Source: Clostridium isatidis (GTDB taxonomy: Bacteria > Bacillota > Clostridia > Clostridiales > Clostridiaceae). Taken from it: a stretch of 64,000 nt of DNA. The stretch spans positions 1,316,001 through 1,380,000 of the forward strand of contig NZ_CP016786.1 in the NCBI RefSeq assembly GCF_002285495.1, written 5' to 3'. Under the pieces are notes generated by a model that ran no database searches, was not told the origin of the DNA, and was given only the letters and a program-made list of their open reading frames with translations. A program made the translations under genes and the position numbers. This document shows, one piece after another, positions 43,097 to 52,627 of the stretch. The stretch's first letter is position 1, and every line of letters begins with the position of its first letter.

Positions 43097-44078
43097 TCAC
43101 ATCCTTATCTGTAATATCTAATATTTCTACTCCTAAGTTTTTTCCAATAATACCTGGTTTAGCAATAAAACATTCTTCATCCTCAACAAAAACTCTAACA
43201 GGACTATTATACTGAGTGTTTAATACTAAAACATCTCCTTTTACAAGTTTTAAGAAATCATTTAAAGTGATTTCAGTCTCTCCAAGCTCAACATGAAGAT
43301 TAACCTTAGCAGGCTCAATTCCAGCCATAATCTTTTCTCTTGCATCTGTATCAACTTCTGAGTTGTCATTTTTAAACCAATATTGAACAATCAATTTATC
43401 TAATATTTTTTCCACGCTTAAATAAGGAATACATAAATTCATATATGTTGTGCTTTTGCCTAGTTCTACAGAAAAGCTAAGTAAAGCTACAGCTTCATTA
43501 GGTGCTAAGGTTTGACTAGCTGCCGGGTTAGTTTCAAGAACCTCAAATTGTGGTTTAACCTCTATAATATCCTCCCAGGCTAATTTCATTGAATTTATCA
43601 TTTCCGACGTAATACTAGATAAAATATTCTTATCTATTTCAGAAAAATCTTTTAATTTTGTTTTTCTTTTTCCTTCTCCACCTAAAAGTATATCTAATAT
43701 CTGATATGAAAATTCAGGATTCATCTCAAGCAATATATTACCTTGTAACGGTGGCATACTAAATATTGTTAATACAGTAGGATTAGGGATTGAATGAATA
43801 AATTCCTCATAGGTTATCTGCTCTACAGTTTGAATTTCCATCTTTACATGTTTCCTTAATTGTCCAGATAAATAATTACTTACAATTCTGGCAAAGGAAT
43901 CATGTACCATTTCTAGAGTTCTAATATGTTCTTTAGAGAATTTCTGAGGACTTCTAAAGTCATATTTTTTGACTCTATGTTTTTCTTCTTTCTCTTTAAG
44001 CTGCTCTGGCTCAACATCACCTGCAGATAAGGCAGATAATAAAGCATCTATTTCACTTTGTGATAAAACCTCTGCCAT
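43083..44078 (-). CDS. fliM: Flagellar motor switch protein FliM
   Basis: A 331-residue C-ring protein. The N-terminal CheY-P binding peptide is VLSQSEIDALLSAL, the middle CheC-like domain has TLEMVHDSFARIVSNYLSG, and the C-terminal SpoA domain has LHVELGETEITLNDFLKLVKGDVLVL. Normal length. In B. subtilis fliM and fliY sit after fliL; here they are the last genes of the chemotaxis operon. Confidence 0.96.
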   Translation of the reverse strand: MAEVLSQSEIDALLSALSAGDVEPEQLKEKEEKHRVKKYDFRSPQKFSKEHIRTLEMVHDSFARIVSNYLSGQLRKHVKMEIQTVEQITYEEFIHSIPNPTVLTIFSMPPLQGNILLEMNPEFSYQILDILLGGEGKRKTKLKDFSEIDKNILSSITSEMINSMKLAWEDIIEVKPQFEVLETNPAASQTLAPNEAVALLSFSVELGKSTTYMNLCIPYLSVEKILDKLIVQYWFKNDNSEVDTDAREKIMAGIEPAKVNLHVELGETEITLNDFLKLVKGDVLVLNTQYNSPVRVFVEDEECFIAKPGIIGKNLGVEILDITDKDVIEIE

Positions 44079-44093
44079 CTCTCTTCCCCTTTC

Positions 44094-44492
44094 CTATTGG
44101 TTTAGTAACTTTTCAATATCTATTATTGTTAATAATCTATTGTCTAATTCAATAACTCCTTTTATATAATCTTCTATATTTTGAGTTTCTAGCTTTTGAA
44201 GTTTATATTCATCTATATCTATAACTTCTTCAACATCATCTACGATGATTCCAATTTCTTCTTCATTTACTTTTAGTATTATTATGTTATTTTGATTTTC
44301 ATTTGCTTCTATATTCAACAGCAAATTAATATCAACTAATGATTTTATGCTTCCTCTTAAATTAATTAATCCTTTTATATGAACAGGAGCTTTAGGTACT
44401 GGTGTTATTTTCATCATATCATTTATACTTAATATCTTAGCTGTCTCAACTGCAAAATGCTCCTCCCCCAGTTTAAATACTACATATTGCAT
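44094..44492 (-). CDS. cheW: Chemotaxis coupling protein CheW
   Basis: A 132-residue single CheW domain, starting MQYVVFKLGEEHFAVETAKILSIN, with HIKGLINLRGSIKSLVDINLLLN. CheW couples chemoreceptors to the CheA kinase. It is one of two CheW-domain proteins in this operon (the other is at 49406) and lies 22 bp after cheY. Confidence 0.93.
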   Translation of the reverse strand: MQYVVFKLGEEHFAVETAKILSINDMMKITPVPKAPVHIKGLINLRGSIKSLVDINLLLNIEANENQNNIIILKVNEEEIGIIVDDVEEVIDIDEYKLQKLETQNIEDYIKGVIELDNRLLTIIDIEKLLNQ

Positions 44493-44514
44493 TCCATACT
44501 CCTCCTAAAATTGT

Positions 44515-44874
44515 TTATCCAACAACTTTTCTAATAGCTTCTAATACCCTATCCGCTTGGAATGGCTTAACTATGAAGTCCTTTGCTCCTGATTTTATTG
44601 CATCCATAACCATTGATTGTTGTCCCATTGCAGAACACATAATGATTTTTGCATTTGGATCAAAAGCTCTTATTTGTTTAACTGCTTCAATTCCATCCAT
44701 ATCAGGCATTGTAATATCCATTGTAACAATATCTGGTCTTTCTTTTTTATATAATTCTACGGCTTCTACACCATTAGATCCTTCTGCTACAACTTCAAAT
44801 CCATTCTTTTGTAAAATGTCCTTTATCATCATTCTCATAAAAGATGCATCGTCAACTATTAAAACTCTTGTCAT
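44515..44874 (-). CDS. cheY: Chemotaxis response regulator CheY
   Basis: A 119-residue stand-alone receiver domain. The acidic pair is VDDASFMRMM (D8, D9), the phosphoacceptor is D53 in TMDITMPDMDG, and the conserved Lys is in DFIVKPF near residue 103. Phosphorylated by CheA, it binds FliM/FliY at the motor. In clostridial and Bacillus-type systems CheY-P usually promotes smooth swimming. It lies between cheC and cheW. Confidence 0.95.
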   Translation of the reverse strand: MTRVLIVDDASFMRMMIKDILQKNGFEVVAEGSNGVEAVELYKKERPDIVTMDITMPDMDGIEAVKQIRAFDPNAKIIMCSAMGQQSMVMDAIKSGAKDFIVKPFQADRVLEAIRKVVG

Positions 44875-44889
44875 TATAATCCCTCCAAA

Positions 44890-45489
44890 TTATTTTATTC
44901 CTAATGCTTCTAAAATTTTTTCTAATGATCCTGGAGTTGGTACAAAATAGAAGTGCCCTTCTATTTTGTCCTCTCCATAACCAATAAATAAAGTTTCTAT
45001 ATCTAAAACATATTCTTGATATTGTCCAGTTTCAACAAAGGTTGTAACTAATATAGCACTTAACATATCATTAGCTACAGCCGGAACAGAAACTGTCGCT
45101 TTTAAATTTGTAAAACTTGCAATTGAATTCATAAAAGACGAGGCAATGATATTACCTATTTCCGATATCACAGATACTCCCATTTCTGTCAAGGACGCTT
45201 CATCTTTTGATATCATTTTAGAAATCATTTTTAATGCTACATCTTTCTCAAATACATAAAGTATACTTCCTGGAATATCATCAAAAACTTTAACCAAAAC
45301 TGCTACAACTTCATTTTCCTTATAACTATTGAGCAATTCTTCAAACTCTATCAAATTTATATTTGGTACTGACATATCTATTTTGGTGCCTAAAAGCATT
45401 GATAATGATGTTGCAGAATTGCCAGCTCCAATATTGGTCACTTCTTTTAAAGCATCCAACTGAAATGAAGTCAAATTTTTATACTCCAT
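44890..45489 (-). CDS. cheC: CheY-P phosphatase CheC
   Basis: A 199-residue protein carrying both phosphatase consensus elements: LKEVTNIGAGNSATSLSMLLG near residue 15 and ISEIGNIIASSFMNSIAS near residue 105. Each contains the E-x2-N pair. CheC removes phosphate from CheY and forms an adaptation complex with the receptor deamidase CheD, encoded at 48909. Normal length. Confidence 0.94.
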   Translation of the reverse strand: MEYKNLTSFQLDALKEVTNIGAGNSATSLSMLLGTKIDMSVPNINLIEFEELLNSYKENEVVAVLVKVFDDIPGSILYVFEKDVALKMISKMISKDEASLTEMGVSVISEIGNIIASSFMNSIASFTNLKATVSVPAVANDMLSAILVTTFVETGQYQEYVLDIETLFIGYGEDKIEGHFYFVPTPGSLEKILEALGIK

Positions 45490-45502
45490 AAGATCCTCCC
45501 TT

Positions 45503-47518
45503 CTAGATTAATGCTGCAACGTCAAGAATCAATGTAACTAAGCCATTTCCAAGAATTGTAGCACCTATATATTCTTTTAGTGATTTTAATGTTTCACCTA
45601 AAGGTTTAATTACAATTTCTTGTTGTCCCAACAAGGAATCAACTAGTAATCCAACTACCTTGTCTCCTACTTTTACTATTATAACAAATTTCTTTTTGTT
45701 ATCATCTTTATTAATACCTAATCTTTCATTTAATCGAATTAAAGGTATAATAGTATCTCTATATACTATTACTTCTTCCCCATTAGTCTTCTTAATTCTA
45801 TCTTCTTTATAATCTATTACTTTATCTATGTATCCTAAAGAAATAGCAAAAGTTTCGCTTCCAACTTTAACTAATAGAGCTTGTATAATTTGAAGTGTTA
45901 AAGGTAATTTTATAATAAAGCTTGATCCTTTGCCTTCTTCACTAACTACATCTACAGTACCACCTAAAGCAGAAATCTTTGTTTTAACAACATCCATTCC
46001 TACCCCACGTCCTGATATGTCGGTAACCTCTGTATTAGTACTGAAACCCTGATTAAAAATTAAATTTCTAATATCATTATCGCTTAATCCTTCAGTATTT
46101 ATACCCATTTTTTCTGCCTTAGCTTTAACCTTTGCCAGATTTATTCCAGCACCGTCATCTTCTACTTTTATTAAAGCTTTAGTTCCTTCTTGATAAGCAA
46201 CTAATTTAATGGTTCCTACCGGATCTTTACCTGCTGCAATTCTTTCTTCTCTGCTTTCAATACCATGATCTGCAGCATTTCTTAAAAGGTGGATCAATGG
46301 TTCTCCAATCTCATCAATTACAGTTCTATCTAATTCTGTTTCTGAACCTTCTATAATAAAATTAATTTCTTTTTTAAGATCTACAGATATGTCTCTTATT
46401 AACCTTGGAAATCTATTAAATACTACTTCTAAAGGCAGCATTCTTATTTTCATTACCAAATCCTGCAAGTCGGAAGTTGTTCTTTCTACTTGCTCAATAG
46501 TTTCTACTAATTCTTGCGACTTATTATCAATAACAATCTGTTCTAGTCTTGTTCTATAAATTACAAGCTCAGATACCATATTCATTAGTTTATCAATTCT
46601 CTCTAAATCAACTCTAACTGACTGAGGTACCCTTTTACTATTCTTTTCTTTCTTAGTAATATTTTTTACAGGTTTACTACTTTCATTAGTTACTATGTTT
46701 TTCTTTTCTATTTCTTTTGGTTTTGGAATTTCTTTTATTTTGTTAATATTTTCCTTTAATTCTATGTATTTTGTTACTACATTTTCAACTTCAGAAATAT
46801 TTTTAACCATTTCTTCAATTTCTTCTTTACTCTTAACTGTAACAAGAACGAAATATAATTCTGTATCAAATTGTTCATTTTCAATATCCTCAGTTGAAGG
46901 ATAAGATTTAATAATTTCTCCTTGAGTTTCTAATTCCTGCACGATTAGAAAGGCTCTAGCTGATTTTAATAAAGTATCTTTTCTTAATGTTATTTTAATA
47001 TCTATACCATTAAAACCATTTTCTTTTCCTTGCTTCAATACGGATATATCATATTCATTTAATAATGTCTTAACAGCTTCTACATTATTTTCTTCAGAAT
47101 CCACTTTACTATTTTCTTCTGTTTCTGGATTAATATTTGGTTCATTAGCCACACTTTCTAAATTCTTTATTACTTTTGCTATATCAACTATCTCATCATT
47201 TCCTTGTTCAATATTACTTACCATTCTTTCTAGAGTATCTAAACATTCAAACAATATTGTTACTACATTGCTTGTTACTTCTAGCTTTCCTTCTCTGAAC
47301 TCAGATAAAACATCTTCCATCTTATGTGTTAATTCAGCTATATTACTAAATCCCATTGTTGCAGCCATTCCCTTTATAGTATGTGCAACTCTAAATATTT
47401 CATTTAATTTGTCTTTATTTTTAGGATTTTGCTCCAAATCTAATAGCGCTTCATTTAATGTTTGTAAATTTTCCATTGATTCTTCAAGAAACATCCCCAT
47501 GTATTGAGATACGTCCAT
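45503..47518 (-). CDS. cheA: Chemotaxis histidine kinase CheA
   Basis: A 671-residue kinase. The P1 domain has the phosphorylated His46 in FRVAHTIKGMAATMG. A CheY/CheB-binding P2 region lies near 150-250. The P3 dimerisation helices begin RVDLERIDKLMNMVSEL. The P4 ATPase has LLRNAADHGIE, VEDDGAGIN and GRGVGMDVVKTK, and the P5 CheW-like domain is at the C-terminus. It phosphorylates CheY. Whether it has another phosphotransfer partner is open, because the local CheB lacks a receiver domain. Confidence 0.96.
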   Translation of the reverse strand: MDVSQYMGMFLEESMENLQTLNEALLDLEQNPKNKDKLNEIFRVAHTIKGMAATMGFSNIAELTHKMEDVLSEFREGKLEVTSNVVTILFECLDTLERMVSNIEQGNDEIVDIAKVIKNLESVANEPNINPETEENSKVDSEENNVEAVKTLLNEYDISVLKQGKENGFNGIDIKITLRKDTLLKSARAFLIVQELETQGEIIKSYPSTEDIENEQFDTELYFVLVTVKSKEEIEEMVKNISEVENVVTKYIELKENINKIKEIPKPKEIEKKNIVTNESSKPVKNITKKEKNSKRVPQSVRVDLERIDKLMNMVSELVIYRTRLEQIVIDNKSQELVETIEQVERTTSDLQDLVMKIRMLPLEVVFNRFPRLIRDISVDLKKEINFIIEGSETELDRTVIDEIGEPLIHLLRNAADHGIESREERIAAGKDPVGTIKLVAYQEGTKALIKVEDDGAGINLAKVKAKAEKMGINTEGLSDNDIRNLIFNQGFSTNTEVTDISGRGVGMDVVKTKISALGGTVDVVSEEGKGSSFIIKLPLTLQIIQALLVKVGSETFAISLGYIDKVIDYKEDRIKKTNGEEVIVYRDTIIPLIRLNERLGINKDDNKKKFVIIVKVGDKVVGLLVDSLLGQQEIVIKPLGETLKSLKEYIGATILGNGLVTLILDVAALI

Positions 47519-47531
47519 ATATTTTCACCCC

Positions 47532-48296
47532 TTATGCTTTTCTGTAAATAAATGTAGATACTTTTTCTAATCCAAAGTCTTTATAATTATAAATACTTTC
47601 AGTTGCACCAACAAAAAGTAATCCACCCTTTTTTAAAGAATCTACAAATTTTTCAAATATTTCTTTTTTGGTTTCATTTTTAAAGTATATAATAACATTT
47701 CTACATACAATTAAATCAAAACCTTTTTCATAATCATCTAAAATTAAATCATGTCGTTTAAATTTTACCATGGATTTTATCTTATTATCTATAATAAATT
47801 TATTGTTAACCTCTTTAAAATATTTCTTTAGATAGAAATCACTTACATTTTTCATTTCAGTAATTTGATATTCGCCAAGCATAGCTTTTTTTAATATTGT
47901 CATGTCAATATCTGTAGCTATTATATTATTTCTACCTAAGGGGTTTATTTCATTAAGAATCATTGCTATACTATAAGGCTCGCATCCTATAGAGCAAGCA
48001 GCACTCCATATCTTCAAATTATTATTAGACTGTATATATTTTTTTAGATTTTCTTCTAATTCCTTAAATAATTCTGGATTTCTAAAAAATTCAGTAACAT
48101 TTATAGTTATGAAATCAAAAAAACGCTGTCTTTCATCTTCATTTACAAGAAGCAACTTTTTGTATTCTTCTAAAGTTTTAATTCCTATCCTAGACATTAA
48201 ACTGTTTATTCTTCTATTTAATTGTTCAGGCTTATAAGCATGCAAATTTATTTTAAACTCCTTGTATATCCAATTGTGAAAATCATTAAAATTCAT
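47532..48296 (-). CDS. cheR: Chemoreceptor methyltransferase CheR
   Basis: A 254-residue S-adenosylmethionine-dependent methyltransferase with an N-terminal helical domain (NRRINSLMSRIG) and a catalytic domain (NVTEFFRNPELF, IWSAACSIGCEPYSIAMIL, FDLIVCRNVIIYF). The SAM loop reads CSIGCEP rather than the commoner CSTGEEP. CheR methylates glutamates of chemoreceptors in adaptation. It follows cheB by 11 bp and precedes cheA by 13 bp. Confidence 0.95.
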   Translation of the reverse strand: MNFNDFHNWIYKEFKINLHAYKPEQLNRRINSLMSRIGIKTLEEYKKLLLVNEDERQRFFDFITINVTEFFRNPELFKELEENLKKYIQSNNNLKIWSAACSIGCEPYSIAMILNEINPLGRNNIIATDIDMTILKKAMLGEYQITEMKNVSDFYLKKYFKEVNNKFIIDNKIKSMVKFKRHDLILDDYEKGFDLIVCRNVIIYFKNETKKEIFEKFVDSLKKGGLLFVGATESIYNYKDFGLEKVSTFIYRKA

Positions 48297-48307
48297 ATTT
48301 CCTCCTA

Positions 48308-48895
48308 TTAATTATTCATTAAACTCTGTATTTTTGAGGCTATTTTGTCAATCGGAACTACATAATCTACATATCCAGTTTCAAAAGCTACTTTTGGCAT
48401 TCCATAAATTACACATGTTTCTTCATCCTGAACAATAGTTATTCCATCATTTCTTTTTACTTCAATAGTACCTTGCGCTCCATCTTTCCCCATTCCTGTC
48501 AATACAACAGAGATTATTCTATTTGAAAATACTGATGAAGCAGAAATAAATAGTTTGTCCACCGCTGGCCTTACTCCCCATACAGGCGGTTCCTGATTTA
48601 ACCTTATAACGCCAGGTTCTTTCACCACCATATGATATCCTCCTGGTGCAACATAAACTTTATTTTTTTCTATCTTATATCCATCTCTTGCCTCAAGAAC
48701 TTCTAACCTGCATTTTTTATTTAATCTTTCCGCAAAAGCTTTAGTAAAACCACTAGGCATATGTTGAACAACTAATACTGCTGCATTAATATCCTGAGTA
48801 AACCCTGTAATTACTTTTTCTATTGCATTAGGGCCACCAGTTGATGCTCCTATTAAAATTATATCGCGTATTACTTTTTTATTTTTATTATCCAA
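48308..48895 (-). CDS. cheB: Receptor methylesterase CheB, catalytic domain only
   Basis: A 195-residue protein covering only the CheB methylesterase domain. The catalytic triad is visible: S18 in LIGASTGGPNAIEKV, H45 in VVQHMPSGF and D138 in TGMGKDGAQG. The roughly 140-residue N-terminal receiver domain of ordinary CheB is absent. There is no room for it, because cheD ends 13 bp upstream. It demethylates chemoreceptors but cannot be activated by CheA phosphotransfer in the usual way. CheC/CheD or constitutive activity may replace that control. Confidence 0.92.
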   Translation of the reverse strand: MDNKNKKVIRDIILIGASTGGPNAIEKVITGFTQDINAAVLVVQHMPSGFTKAFAERLNKKCRLEVLEARDGYKIEKNKVYVAPGGYHMVVKEPGVIRLNQEPPVWGVRPAVDKLFISASSVFSNRIISVVLTGMGKDGAQGTIEVKRNDGITIVQDEETCVIYGMPKVAFETGYVDYVVPIDKIASKIQSLMNN

Positions 48896-48908
48896 TAGTG
48901 CATCCCCC

Positions 48909-49409
48909 TTATAGTTTCTTCAAATCATTTCCTACACTTCTTATGATAACCGACCCATTTTCACTATCGAATATCATAGTTCTTCCCTTATTACCACCAA
49001 CATCCTCTGCAATTATTGGTATAGAAAGCCTTTTTATAGCCTCTTTTGTGGCAATAATATTTCTTTGTCCAATATCACTAACAATTCTTTTATCAGTGAA
49101 ATTAAACATTGAAGCCCCTCCAGCTATTTTCGCTGTGATACAACATTTATTACCACCTCTGCTTAACATTTGAAAAAAAAGTTTTTCTATACCTAAATCT
49201 GCATATTTAAACGGATTTACTATTTCTTTAAATTGTTTGCTATCTGGTAACATTATATGTACTAATCCTGCGATCTTATTTTCTCTATCATATAAAGCAA
49301 CTCCTACACAAGAACCAAGACCCATTGTAATTAATGTATCCGGGGAAGATACAATAGCAGCATCAGCTATTCCAACTCTTACCTCTCTTTTTTCCTGCAA
49401 CTTTTTCAC
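48909..49409 (-). CDS. cheD: Chemoreceptor glutamine deamidase CheD
   Basis: A 166-residue protein with the catalytic Cys34 (MGLGSCVGVALYD) and His51 (AGLVHIMLPDS) and the Thr/Ser region of the CheD family. It deamidates receptor glutamines and binds CheC. The GTG start at 49409 overlaps the stop of the upstream cheW-like gene. A TTG three codons later, with GGGGTG five bases upstream, is an equally good start. Confidence 0.95.
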   Translation of the reverse strand: MKKLQEKREVRVGIADAAIVSSPDTLITMGLGSCVGVALYDRENKIAGLVHIMLPDSKQFKEIVNPFKYADLGIEKLFFQMLSRGGNKCCITAKIAGGASMFNFTDKRIVSDIGQRNIIATKEAIKRLSIPIIAEDVGGNKGRTMIFDSENGSVIIRSVGNDLKKL

Positions 49410-49852
49410 CCCTGAAATATTATTTCTTCCTCTTCTAAAGTTAAAATTTTATCTAAATTTAATAACATAATAATATTAGTGTCTTTTTTTACAATGCCTG
49501 TAATATATTTTACTGATATTAATGTTGAAATTTCTTTAGATGCATTTATTTCCTCTTCAGAAATACTTAAAACTTCACTTACACTATCTACTAAAATTCC
49601 AAATTTATTTTTTTCCTTTTTTACTACTATTATCTTTTTATCATCTGATTGAATTTCTTTAAATTTGAATTTTTTCGCAAGATTTATAATTGGCAATACT
49701 CCTGCTTCATAGTTAATCACACCTTCAAAGAAATCGGGCACATCAGGAAGAGCTGTAGGTTTGTCATATCCAAGAATTCTTTCAACTTCCATAATATCTG
49801 TAGCAAAAAATTCATTATCTAATTTAAAAACTAATATCTTTATCTCTTTCAT
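49406..49852 (-). CDS. cheW: Second CheW-domain coupling protein
   Basis: A 148-residue CheW-domain protein, beginning ILVFKLDNEFFATDIMEVERILGY, with FFEGVINYEAGVLPIINLAKKF. It lacks a CheV-type receiver domain. Having two CheW genes in one operon suggests different receptor classes or array stoichiometry. A strong AGGAGG site lies just past the fapA stop, and its 3' end overlaps cheD. Confidence 0.87.
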   Translation of the reverse strand: MKEIKILVFKLDNEFFATDIMEVERILGYDKPTALPDVPDFFEGVINYEAGVLPIINLAKKFKFKEIQSDDKKIIVVKKEKNKFGILVDSVSEVLSISEEEINASKEISTLISVKYITGIVKKDTNIIMLLNLDKILTLEEEEIIFQG

Positions 49853-49862
49853 TTCTTTCCTC

Positions 49863-51401
49863 CTATAGAAGCAATTTATTAATAACTATACTACCATCCT
49901 TATCTAAATATACATGAATATTTTTAGATGCCTTGTCCAAAATATGCTTTCTATTTCCTACAATAAAAATAGTATTTTGATAGGCTATATCAACTTTTAT
50001 TTCACCCTTTTTCTCAACTTCTAGTTGTGTAACTACTCCAGATTCATTCCCAACTATCGTAGCAAAAATTCCTTTTCCAGCTTTAAGATGCCCCCCTCTA
50101 CAAACTGCATTTTTACTTGTAAATTTAATATTATCTTTTGCATAAAGGTGACTAGTAAATAGTCCTTTTCCTGTAATAACAATATCACCAGCTGCCTTTA
50201 TTTCTGATTCTTGTCCATATTCCATTGTTAAATCTATAGTATTTTTTGCTTCTTCATTAAGTTCCAATAATTCATTATCAATTTTTTCAATAATTTCTTT
50301 TAAGTCATCTATTCCATTAATATTAGATAGACTTGATCCTAACAATTTACTTTTTATAATACTGATAATTTCTGAATTACGATAATCCCTTGAAGAATTA
50401 GAAATTATTTTTATACAAAGCTTTGGTATATCTTTATATTTTGATTCTACTAATATTCTAATCATTAATTTCTCAGAAACATTTTCTTTAATCAAATTGT
50501 TCTTTTTTAAAAACTCAAAATTATCTAAGATTGATTTAATTCTACTTCTTAAATCGGTTAATAAATCAATTTTTTCTTGCCTGAATAAATCTATTCCTCC
50601 TACTTCAATAGTGGAGCCTACAATATTCCCTTCAATTTTGGAAGTATTATTAGCCTTTATAACTGAATTAAAAACTCCATCTTTTACAAAAAGAGAATTA
50701 CCGCAGTTAATTTTCATGCCATCGCTTACTTTTCCATTCACCTGAACATTAGCTGGAAAATTTATATTTCCACTAGATAAATTCACATCATTATTAAGGA
50801 TATAAATCGGCTCAACCCATACAGATTTTTTATTATAATTCGGCCTTCCTGCAATAGTTGAAATAAATTTATTATCTATAAGCTTACAACCTTGTCCAGC
50901 TTTAAATTCTATAGCCTTTTTGGATCTACTAGGTATAATTTCAGAAAACACATTAATTCCATTTACACCATCTTCTCCAATTATAATTTCGGCAAGAATT
51001 TCATTTTCTTTAACACTTGTTATATAATTAATACTTCTATAATCAATTTTATCTTTAGTTTCATCTATATCTAATTTTTTATCACAGTCAAATAATATAT
51101 TGAGACTATCTTCTATAGGAGGCTTAGGTTTTTGTCCTTTTGCAATTATTACTTTATTGACTTCTCTATTATTTTTTATATAATCAATTGCAGATTGCAA
51201 AATGCCATATTTAATTCCATATTCATTTAAATATCTTATTATTTCATCATCAGATATTAATTCTTGAGTATTTTTTTTATAAAAATCCTCGCCATTATCC
51301 TGGTAAGTAATAGTTATATAAGCCTCTGTCTTATCAGAATTAAAATTAATTTTTACCTTTTTCTTAACTTCATTACTTTTATCAGGAACTTTCTCTCCCA
51401 T
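49863..51401 (-). CDS. fapA: FapA-family (DUF342) protein
   Basis: A 512-residue protein of the DUF342/FapA family. The N-terminal helical and beta part includes YLNEYGIKYGILQSAI and KPPIEDSL. The central and C-terminal parts form repetitive beta-helix-like stretches (VNGKVSDGMKINCGNSLFVKDG, GDIVITGKGLFTSHLYAKDNIKF, CRGGHLKAGKGIFATIVG). FapA proteins are linked to polar flagellar assembly and signalling in Vibrio. In clostridia the role is not established. It is the first gene of the che operon, preceded by GGAGGCGA. Confidence 0.85.
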   Translation of the reverse strand: MGEKVPDKSNEVKKKVKINFNSDKTEAYITITYQDNGEDFYKKNTQELISDDEIIRYLNEYGIKYGILQSAIDYIKNNREVNKVIIAKGQKPKPPIEDSLNILFDCDKKLDIDETKDKIDYRSINYITSVKENEILAEIIIGEDGVNGINVFSEIIPSRSKKAIEFKAGQGCKLIDNKFISTIAGRPNYNKKSVWVEPIYILNNDVNLSSGNINFPANVQVNGKVSDGMKINCGNSLFVKDGVFNSVIKANNTSKIEGNIVGSTIEVGGIDLFRQEKIDLLTDLRSRIKSILDNFEFLKKNNLIKENVSEKLMIRILVESKYKDIPKLCIKIISNSSRDYRNSEIISIIKSKLLGSSLSNINGIDDLKEIIEKIDNELLELNEEAKNTIDLTMEYGQESEIKAAGDIVITGKGLFTSHLYAKDNIKFTSKNAVCRGGHLKAGKGIFATIVGNESGVVTQLEVEKKGEIKVDIAYQNTIFIVGNRKHILDKASKNIHVYLDKDGSIVINKLLL

Positions 51402-51493
51402 AATATCGCCTCCGACAAAACATACCTTAATATAATAATATCATAATTAAACATTTTTTTAAATATTATTTAAATTTATAATAAAATTTTACA

Positions 51494-52306
51494 TCATCTA
51501 TAATTTTCAACATATTTTTCTATTTCTTCATCAAATTTTTTCATTAAGTATCTTAGAACTTTATTTTCCACATCCAAAATTTTGTTATCAACTGCAGATA
51601 TTGGAAGAATATTAGGAGAAGTTCCAGAAATAAACATAGCATCAATATTTTCTATATCACTATATTTAATTGATTTTTCCTCAAAACTCAGTCCTATTTT
51701 TTTACTTAATGAAATTATCCTTCCTCTTGTTACTCCCGGAAGTACATCTTCTAAAGGTGAAGTATAAAGTTTATCTTTTTCTATCATAAAAATATTTGAT
51801 TTACTTCCTTCGGTAATATATCCTCTTTTATTTACTAAAATAGCTTCATAAGCATTATTTTTCTTTATTTCTTCTGTTACTTTAGTTCTAAAATCATTGT
51901 CAACTACTTTAGCATTAGGATTTGTTCTTTCACCATGATAAAATATTGTATTAACCCCCTTTTCATACATTTCTTTTGAAGGATAAGAATGATTTATGCT
52001 GAAAATCTTCATGGTATCTGTCTCTATATCAAAAGTAATCTTTATATTTCCACAATCTATTTTGTTGGCTTCTATAAGTCTATCTATATATTCCTTAATT
52101 TTATCATATTTATATGAAAAAACCTTATTAGTTAAATTAAAGGAGGACTCAAACCTTTTTATATGATCTTCGTAAAATAGCGGAACTCCATGTATCACCT
52201 TAATAACTTCATAAATAATCCTTCCTTTTTCTGTTGCATCACTTGTGTAATTAATAATTTTTTCAATATGTCCATCTTCTAAATAATATTCTAAAATTGC
52301 CTCCAC
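51494..52306 (-). CDS. Class IV pyridoxal-phosphate aminotransferase
   Basis: A 270-residue fold-type IV enzyme, starting at the GTG 52304-52306 (EAILEYYLEDG) after AAGGAGG. Motifs: HGVPLFYEDHIKRFESS, NAKVVDNDFR (candidate PLP lysine), ILVNKRGYITEGSKSNIFMI and the C-terminal MFISGTSPNILPISAVD. The family includes branched-chain and D-amino-acid aminotransferases and 4-amino-4-deoxychorismate lyase. I cannot choose between them by eye. There is no operon partner to help, since 92 bp separate it from fapA. Confidence 0.82.
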   Translation of the reverse strand: MEAILEYYLEDGHIEKIINYTSDATEKGRIIYEVIKVIHGVPLFYEDHIKRFESSFNLTNKVFSYKYDKIKEYIDRLIEANKIDCGNIKITFDIETDTMKIFSINHSYPSKEMYEKGVNTIFYHGERTNPNAKVVDNDFRTKVTEEIKKNNAYEAILVNKRGYITEGSKSNIFMIEKDKLYTSPLEDVLPGVTRGRIISLSKKIGLSFEEKSIKYSDIENIDAMFISGTSPNILPISAVDNKILDVENKVLRYLMKKFDEEIEKYVENYR

Positions 52307-52627
52307 TTTAATGCCTCCTTGCAATTATCCCTAATCTAGAATAAGCTAATCGAGTACTTTTTATTTCTACAAGTTTTTCTAAATATTTCATTTGTTATAC
52401 TTATTATACAATTTATCATTAAAATTATCCATAATAAAACAATAAGGATATAACATTACCCATTATATTCTATATTTTTATTATATAATAAAAAACTATT
52501 CACTTAAATAAATTACTACTATTTATACAAAATAATTATTTTTAAATAAAAAGGTGATAGGTTAAATATAAAATTTCACCTGCCACCTCACTAATAATAT
52601 CTTAACTATTACTAATTGTTAAATATC
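52307..52627. other. 321-bp intergenic region between two aminotransferase genes
   Basis: No gene is seen. It contains the likely terminator of the aspartate-type aminotransferase (52546-52588), A+T-rich sequence, and presumably the promoter and leader of the class IV aminotransferase. I found no riboswitch or T-box pattern. Confidence 0.55.
52546..52588 (-). terminator. Probable terminator of the aspartate-type aminotransferase
   Basis: An 11-nt imperfect stem (52552-52562 with 52578-52588, AGGTG...AGGT against ACCT...CACCT) has a 15-nt A+T loop and a TTTTTATTT tail on the minus strand. It starts 39 bp after the stop. Confidence 0.55.

Noticed and set aside
48308..48907. CheB truncated by a frameshift
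   Set aside because: Only 13 bp lie between cheD and cheB, so there is no remnant of a receiver domain; the short form is native.
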